From contig CAIYFE010000308.1 in assembly GCA_903925445.1 (NCBI GenBank), forward strand, positions 1-17,624: 17,624 nt of DNA, written 5' to 3'. Origin of the DNA: an uncultured Burkholderiales bacterium (GTDB taxonomy: Bacteria > Pseudomonadota > Gammaproteobacteria > Burkholderiales > Burkholderiaceae_C). Under the pieces are notes generated by a model that saw only the letters and a program-made list of their open reading frames with translations, did no database searches and was not told the origin of the DNA. Of the stretch, positions 14,250-17,624 are shown one piece after another. Position numbers and translations under genes: made by a program. The stretch's first letter is position 1; every line of letters begins with the position of its first letter.

Positions 14250-15260
14250 ATGAACATCCGTGCTTTGACACGTCGCACACTGCTGGCTTGCGCCAGCGCA
14301 TCGGCTTTGCTGGTGGCCACCGCACCCACGGCTTACGCGCAAAACAAAACCGTGCTGCGCATCTCCAGCCCCGCCGTGCCCGACGACTGGCACGCCAAGA
14401 TGTGGACGGTGTTCAAAGACACTTTGGACAAATCGGCACCTGGTCAGTTCGATGTGCAAATCAACCTCAACGCCTCCTTGTTCAAGCAAGGCGCTGAACC
14501 CGCAGCAATGGCGCGTGGCAACTTAGAGTTGGCCTCGATTTCTGCCTTTGACATTGCCAAGTTGGTGCCCGAGTTTTCGATCTTCACCGCTGGCTACGTG
14601 ATTCGCGACCCACAACACCAACAAAAAGTGTTCAACGGCCCCATTGGCGAAACCCTGTTCAAAACCGTATCAGACAAAATGGAAGTGACCGTTTTGGGCA
14701 CGGCCTACTTGGGCACGCGCCAGCTGACTTTGCGTGAGCCTCGCCAAGTCAAAACGCCGGACGATTTGAAGGGTCTCAAACTGCGCATGCCCGGCTCCAA
14801 AGAATGGTTGTTCTTGGGCAACGCGTTGGGCGCTACCGCCACGCCTTTGGCTTTTGGCGAGGTCTACTTGGGTCTGAAAACCGGCACCATCGACGCCCAA
14901 GACAACCCTTTGACCACCGTGCGTGCGGCCAAGTTTTACGAAGTCACCCAACAAGTTGTGTTGACCCAACATTTGGTGGATTGCTTGTTCATCGCCATGT
15001 CCAACAAGTCATGGAACGCGCTCAATCCAACCCAAAAACAAGCCGTGCAAGCCGCGGCGCAAGCAGCGGTGAAGTTCAACAACGACAACCGCATCAAAGA
15101 AGAAGCGCAAATCATGGACTTCTTCAAGCAGCAAGGCCTCAAGGTCACCACGCCCGATGTGGCCGCTTTTCGCAAAGCCGTGCATGAGGCTTATGCCAAA
15201 TCGGACTTGGCGCAAACGTGGCCTGCGGGTTTGTTGGATCGCATCAACAACACGCATTGA
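14250..15260 (+). CDS. TRAP transporter substrate-binding protein (DctP family)
   Basis: A 336-residue periplasmic solute receptor. The N-terminal 30 residues form a signal peptide with a basic region (MNIRALTRRT), a hydrophobic core and a cleavage site after AYA; the paired Arg in TRRTLL resembles a twin-arginine signal but lacks a full consensus. The mature part has the DctP fold with Arg179 in LKLRMPGS, the position of the conserved carboxylate-binding Arg, followed by FGEVYLGLKTGTIDAQDNP, the typical hinge/dimer region. Ligands of the family are usually organic acids, and the Arg fits a carboxylate; the actual ligand is unknown. It starts 29 bp after gatB and its stop overlaps the next gene by one base (TGATG). 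No separate promoter is clear; read-through from gatCAB is possible. Confidence 0.94.
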   Translation: MNIRALTRRTLLACASASALLVATAPTAYAQNKTVLRISSPAVPDDWHAKMWTVFKDTLDKSAPGQFDVQINLNASLFKQGAEPAAMARGNLELASISAFDIAKLVPEFSIFTAGYVIRDPQHQQKVFNGPIGETLFKTVSDKMEVTVLGTAYLGTRQLTLREPRQVKTPDDLKGLKLRMPGSKEWLFLGNALGATATPLAFGEVYLGLKTGTIDAQDNPLTTVRAAKFYEVTQQVVLTQHLVDCLFIAMSNKSWNALNPTQKQAVQAAAQAAVKFNNDNRIKEEAQIMDFFKQQGLKVTTPDVAAFRKAVHEAYAKSDLAQTWPAGLLDRINNTH

Positions 15261-15748
15261 TGCCGCGAATGACTGCATTTCGCCAGTTCACGCACGCGCT
15301 GGGGGGCTTGATTTTTTTGGCTCTGTTTGGCGTGTTCTTGGTACAAATCACGGCGCGTTTTGGCTTCAACCAACCGTTGCCCTGGACGGATGAGTTGGCC
15401 GTGATTTTGTATTTGTGGGCGATTTTGTGGGGCTGCGCATTCATGGTGCCTGAGCGCGAACACGTGGCTTTTGATTTGTTGTGGAACAGCGCCAGCCCGC
15501 CCGTGCGACGCATCATGCGCATCGCGGGGCATGGCTTGATCGGGGGGTTGGCGGCTGTGGCGCTGCCTGCCAGCTGGGACTATGTGCACTTCATGGCACG
15601 CGAAGGCACGCCAGTGTTGGGTATTTCATTTCAGTGGGCGTTTTTGCCGTTTGTGCTGCTGCTCGTGAGCTTGGTGGTGCGCAGTGCTTGGGGCATTTGG
15701 CAGGCTTTGCGCGGTCAAGGATTAGAAGACCATCGGGTGAGTGCATGA
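15260..15748 (+). CDS. TRAP transporter small membrane subunit (DctQ family)
   Basis: A 162-residue integral membrane protein with four hydrophobic segments: GGLIFLALFGVFLVQI, AVILYLWAILWGCAFM, HGLIGGLAAVALPASW and FLPFVLLLVSLVV. The sequence between helices 1 and 2, PLPWTDELAV, is the usual DctQ signature with the conserved Trp-Thr-Asp-Glu. DctQ binds the large DctM subunit and is needed for sodium-driven import. The ATG at 15260 shares its A with the upstream TGA stop; an ATG three codons later is the alternative start. The 3' end overlaps the next gene by 4 bp (ATGA), so synthesis of the two membrane subunits is coupled. Confidence 0.93.
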   Translation: MPRMTAFRQFTHALGGLIFLALFGVFLVQITARFGFNQPLPWTDELAVILYLWAILWGCAFMVPEREHVAFDLLWNSASPPVRRIMRIAGHGLIGGLAAVALPASWDYVHFMAREGTPVLGISFQWAFLPFVLLLVSLVVRSAWGIWQALRGQGLEDHRVSA

Positions 15749-17046
15749 ACACGGCATTGTGGGCTTTGGCAGGTGTTTTGGTGGTGGGCATGTTGCTGCG
15801 CATGCCGATTGGTTTTGCCATGCTCATGTCGGGCGTGGCTTACTTGCTGGTCAAAGGACAAGACTTGGGCTTGGTGGCCGAGCAAGTCAGCAACGGGCTC
15901 TACAACAGCTATGTGTTGTTGGCCGTGCCTTTGTTCGTGTTTGCTGCCAACTTGATGAACGCCGGCACGGTGAGCGAACGCATTTTTGATTTTTGCCGCA
16001 TCTTGGTGGGTCGCATGCGCGGTGGCTTGGCGCAAGTCGATATTTTGGTGAGCGTGATTTTTTCGGGCATGAGCGGCAGCGCCATTGCCGATGCTGCGGG
16101 CCCCGGTTTGGTGACGATTCGGCAAATGCTCAAAAAGCCCGAGTACACCCCAGGCTTTGCGGGCGCTGTGGTGGTGGCGAGTGCAACTTTGGGGCCCATC
16201 ATTCCGCCATCGATCCCGATGGTGATTTACGGTTTGGTCTCGGGCGCATCGGTGGGCGCATTGTTTTTGGGGGGCGTGATGCCCGGCGTGTTGATGACCG
16301 TGTTGATGATGGGCGTGGTGCACCACATCGCCACCCAACGCAACATGCCCCGCGAAGCGCCGATTCCCTTGCAGCAATGGCCGGGCATTTTGTTTCGCGG
16401 CGCTTTGCCGCTGTCGCTGCCCGTGGTGTTGCTGGGTGGCATTTACTCGGGTGCCTTCACACCTACCGAAGCAGCAGCCGTGGCTGCGCTGCATGCGCTG
16501 GTGTTGTCGGCCTTTGTGTTTCGTGCTTTTAGTTGGCCCAGTTTTTGGGGCGTGGTGTTGGAGTCAACCCGCGCCAGCGCGGTGATCACCCTCATTTTGG
16601 CGGGCTCGTTCATCTTGAATTACGCCTTCACGGCTGAGGCGGTGCCGCAAAGCATGGCCGCTTGGGTAGACAGCATGCAGCTGAGCCGCTTGCAATTTTT
16701 ATTGCTCACCAATGTATTGTTTTTGGTGCTGGGCTGCTTCTTGGATGTGTCGGTGTTGCTGCTGGTGTTTGTGCCCATGCTTTTGCCCGCGGCCAAGTTG
16801 CTGGGCATTGACTTGGTTCATTTCGGGGTGCTGGTGGTGCTCAACATGATGATTGGGTTGATTCACCCCCCGTTTGGCATGTTGTTGTTTGTGACCAAAG
16901 CGCTCACGGGTATCTCGATTGGCGAGATGATGCGAGAAGGCTGGCTGTTCTTGGTCATGCTGCTGGGGTTGCTGCTGGCGATGACGGTGTTTCCAGACAT
17001 CGTGTTGTGGCTGCCTCGCACCATGGGTTATGCCGTGGCGCCTTGA
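15745..17046 (+). CDS. TRAP transporter large membrane subunit (DctM family)
   Basis: A 433-residue polytopic permease of the DctM type, the transport core that exchanges sodium for the substrate delivered by the binding protein. Characteristic motifs are FSGMSGSAIADAAGPG (about residue 110-125) and LGPIIPPSIPMVIYG (about 150-165), and the second-half counterpart GAFTPTEAAAVAA and LIHPPFGMLLF. About twelve hydrophobic segments are seen. The ATG at 15745 overlaps the dctQ stop; the frame is open far upstream but only in dctQ coding DNA. It ends 14 bp before the convergent pyrE, with a hairpin across the stop. No substrate-specific marker is visible. Confidence 0.95.
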   Translation: MNTALWALAGVLVVGMLLRMPIGFAMLMSGVAYLLVKGQDLGLVAEQVSNGLYNSYVLLAVPLFVFAANLMNAGTVSERIFDFCRILVGRMRGGLAQVDILVSVIFSGMSGSAIADAAGPGLVTIRQMLKKPEYTPGFAGAVVVASATLGPIIPPSIPMVIYGLVSGASVGALFLGGVMPGVLMTVLMMGVVHHIATQRNMPREAPIPLQQWPGILFRGALPLSLPVVLLGGIYSGAFTPTEAAAVAALHALVLSAFVFRAFSWPSFWGVVLESTRASAVITLILAGSFILNYAFTAEAVPQSMAAWVDSMQLSRLQFLLLTNVLFLVLGCFLDVSVLLLVFVPMLLPAAKLLGIDLVHFGVLVVLNMMIGLIHPPFGMLLFVTKALTGISIGEMMREGWLFLVMLLGLLLAMTVFPDIVLWLPRTMGYAVAP

Positions 17047-17053
17047 CGCCACG
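17034..17053. terminator. Hairpin across the dctM stop (dctM / pyrE junction)
   Basis: CGTGGCG (17034-17040) pairs with CGCCACG (17047-17053), a perfect 7-bp stem around the loop CCTTGA that contains the dctM stop codon. There is no T tract on either side. It lies in a 14-bp gap between convergent genes, so a bidirectional transcript end is plausible but unproven. Confidence 0.35.
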
Positions 17054-17060
17054 CGGTGCA

Positions 17061-17624
17061 TCAATTCACGCCATAGCGCTCGCGATAGGCCTGGGTGCGC
17101 ACCAAATGTTCGCCCATGCCGCTGCCGGACTGGCGGCTCAAATAAGCCAACAAATCGCTGAGTTGCGCAATCGCGCACACTTGCAAACCCACTTGCTCGC
17201 GCACGTATTGCACGGCGCTGTAGGGCACGTCTTGGATGCTGCCATCGGCATGTTTTTCTGTGGCCATTTCTTGGCGATCCAGCGCAATCGCCACCGCATG
17301 CGGCGTGGCACCTGCGGCTTTGATGAGGGCGATGGACTCGCGCGCCGCCGTGCCTGCACTCATCACATCGTCCACGATGAGCACCCGCCCTTTCAAAGGC
17401 GCACCGACCAAGCTGCCGCCTTCGCCGTGGTCTTTGGCTTCTTTGCGGTTGTAGGCGAAAGGCACGTTTTTGCCCAAGCGCGCCAACTCGATGGCCACCG
17501 CTGCGCCCAAGGGAATGCCTTTGTAAGCGGGGCCAAAAATCATGTCAAACTCGATGCCGCTGTGGAGCAGGCTTTGCGCATAAAAGCTGGCAAGTTTGCC
17601 CAACTTGGCGCCATCGTCAAACAA
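17061..17624 (-). CDS. pyrE: Orotate phosphoribosyltransferase, 5' end missing
   Basis: The 3' part of pyrE, 187 codons with the beginning beyond the window edge. OPRTase joins orotate to PRPP, giving orotidine 5'-monophosphate in pyrimidine synthesis. The PRPP-binding motif VLIVDDVMSAGTA is present, with FGPAYKGIPLG and the flexible Lys loop NRKEAKDHGEGGS upstream, in the usual order. The leftmost codon here, TTG, is internal and not a true start; about 30 more N-terminal residues are expected. The C-terminal RYGVN end is normal. It converges on the TRAP operon. Confidence 0.95.
   Translation of the reverse strand: MFDDGAKLGKLASFYAQSLLHSGIEFDMIFGPAYKGIPLGAAVAIELARLGKNVPFAYNRKEAKDHGEGGSLVGAPLKGRVLIVDDVMSAGTAARESIALIKAAGATPHAVAIALDRQEMATEKHADGSIQDVPYSAVQYVREQVGLQVCAIAQLSDLLAYLSRQSGSGMGEHLVRTQAYRERYGVN

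Noticed and set aside
15481..15744. Upstream in-frame extension of dctM (88 codons)
   Set aside because: It is a shadow frame over dctQ; DctM proteins begin with the hydrophobic segment after the ATG at 15745.

Overview
The window looks like a chromosomal segment of a betaproteobacterium of the order Burkholderiales, probably family Comamonadaceae (Limnohabitans/Rhodoferax-like; inferred, not proven). Reasons: a divergent mreB / gatCAB arrangement, an mreBCD-mrdA cell-shape cluster, tripartite TRAP uptake genes, and GC-rich coding DNA that favours CAA for Gln, TTG for Leu and GCC for Ala. I see no insertion sequence, phage gene, CRISPR array, tRNA or rRNA. Most of it is ordinary core and metabolic genome.

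Layout. 1-951 (+): the 3' end of a YVTN-type beta-propeller protein, then a MaoC-like hot-dog dehydratase. 972-1922 (-): a LysR-type regulator, divergent from a (+) pair at 2030-5246: a CoA-acylating methylmalonate-semialdehyde dehydrogenase (mmsA) and an FAD-dependent GMC alcohol oxidoreductase. A perfect 11-bp inverted repeat with the LysR T-N11-A form lies between them, centred about 64 bp upstream of the predicted mmsA transcription start. 5247-5476: a gene-free stretch with three successive predicted RNA hairpins, the last a strong intrinsic terminator; then a TauE/SafE permease (5477-6229, +) that may be translated without a leader. 6239-10802 (-): the mreB-mreC-mreD-mrdA operon, translationally coupled by ATGA overlaps from mreC onward. 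10927-14220 (+): gatC-gatA-gatB, the tRNA-dependent amidotransferase. 14250-17046 (+): a TRAP transporter operon (substrate-binding protein, small and large membrane subunits) with overlapping genes. 17061-17624 (-): the 3' part of pyrE.

How the genes work together. The regulator, dehydrogenase and GMC enzyme look like a small catabolic cassette that oxidises an alcohol to an aldehyde and then to an acyl-CoA; the substrate is unknown. The Mre proteins and PBP2 build the rod-shaped wall. GatCAB makes Gln-tRNA(Gln) and/or Asn-tRNA(Asn). The TRAP system imports an unidentified small molecule, probably an organic acid.

Most worth a second look: (a) a 240-bp AT-rich block inside gatB whose codon usage differs sharply from the rest of the gene but keeps the reading frame, suggesting homologous replacement from another lineage; (b) the structured RNA candidate at 5254-5423; (c) the LysR operator; (d) all three convergent gene junctions carrying a stem-loop whose loop contains a stop codon.
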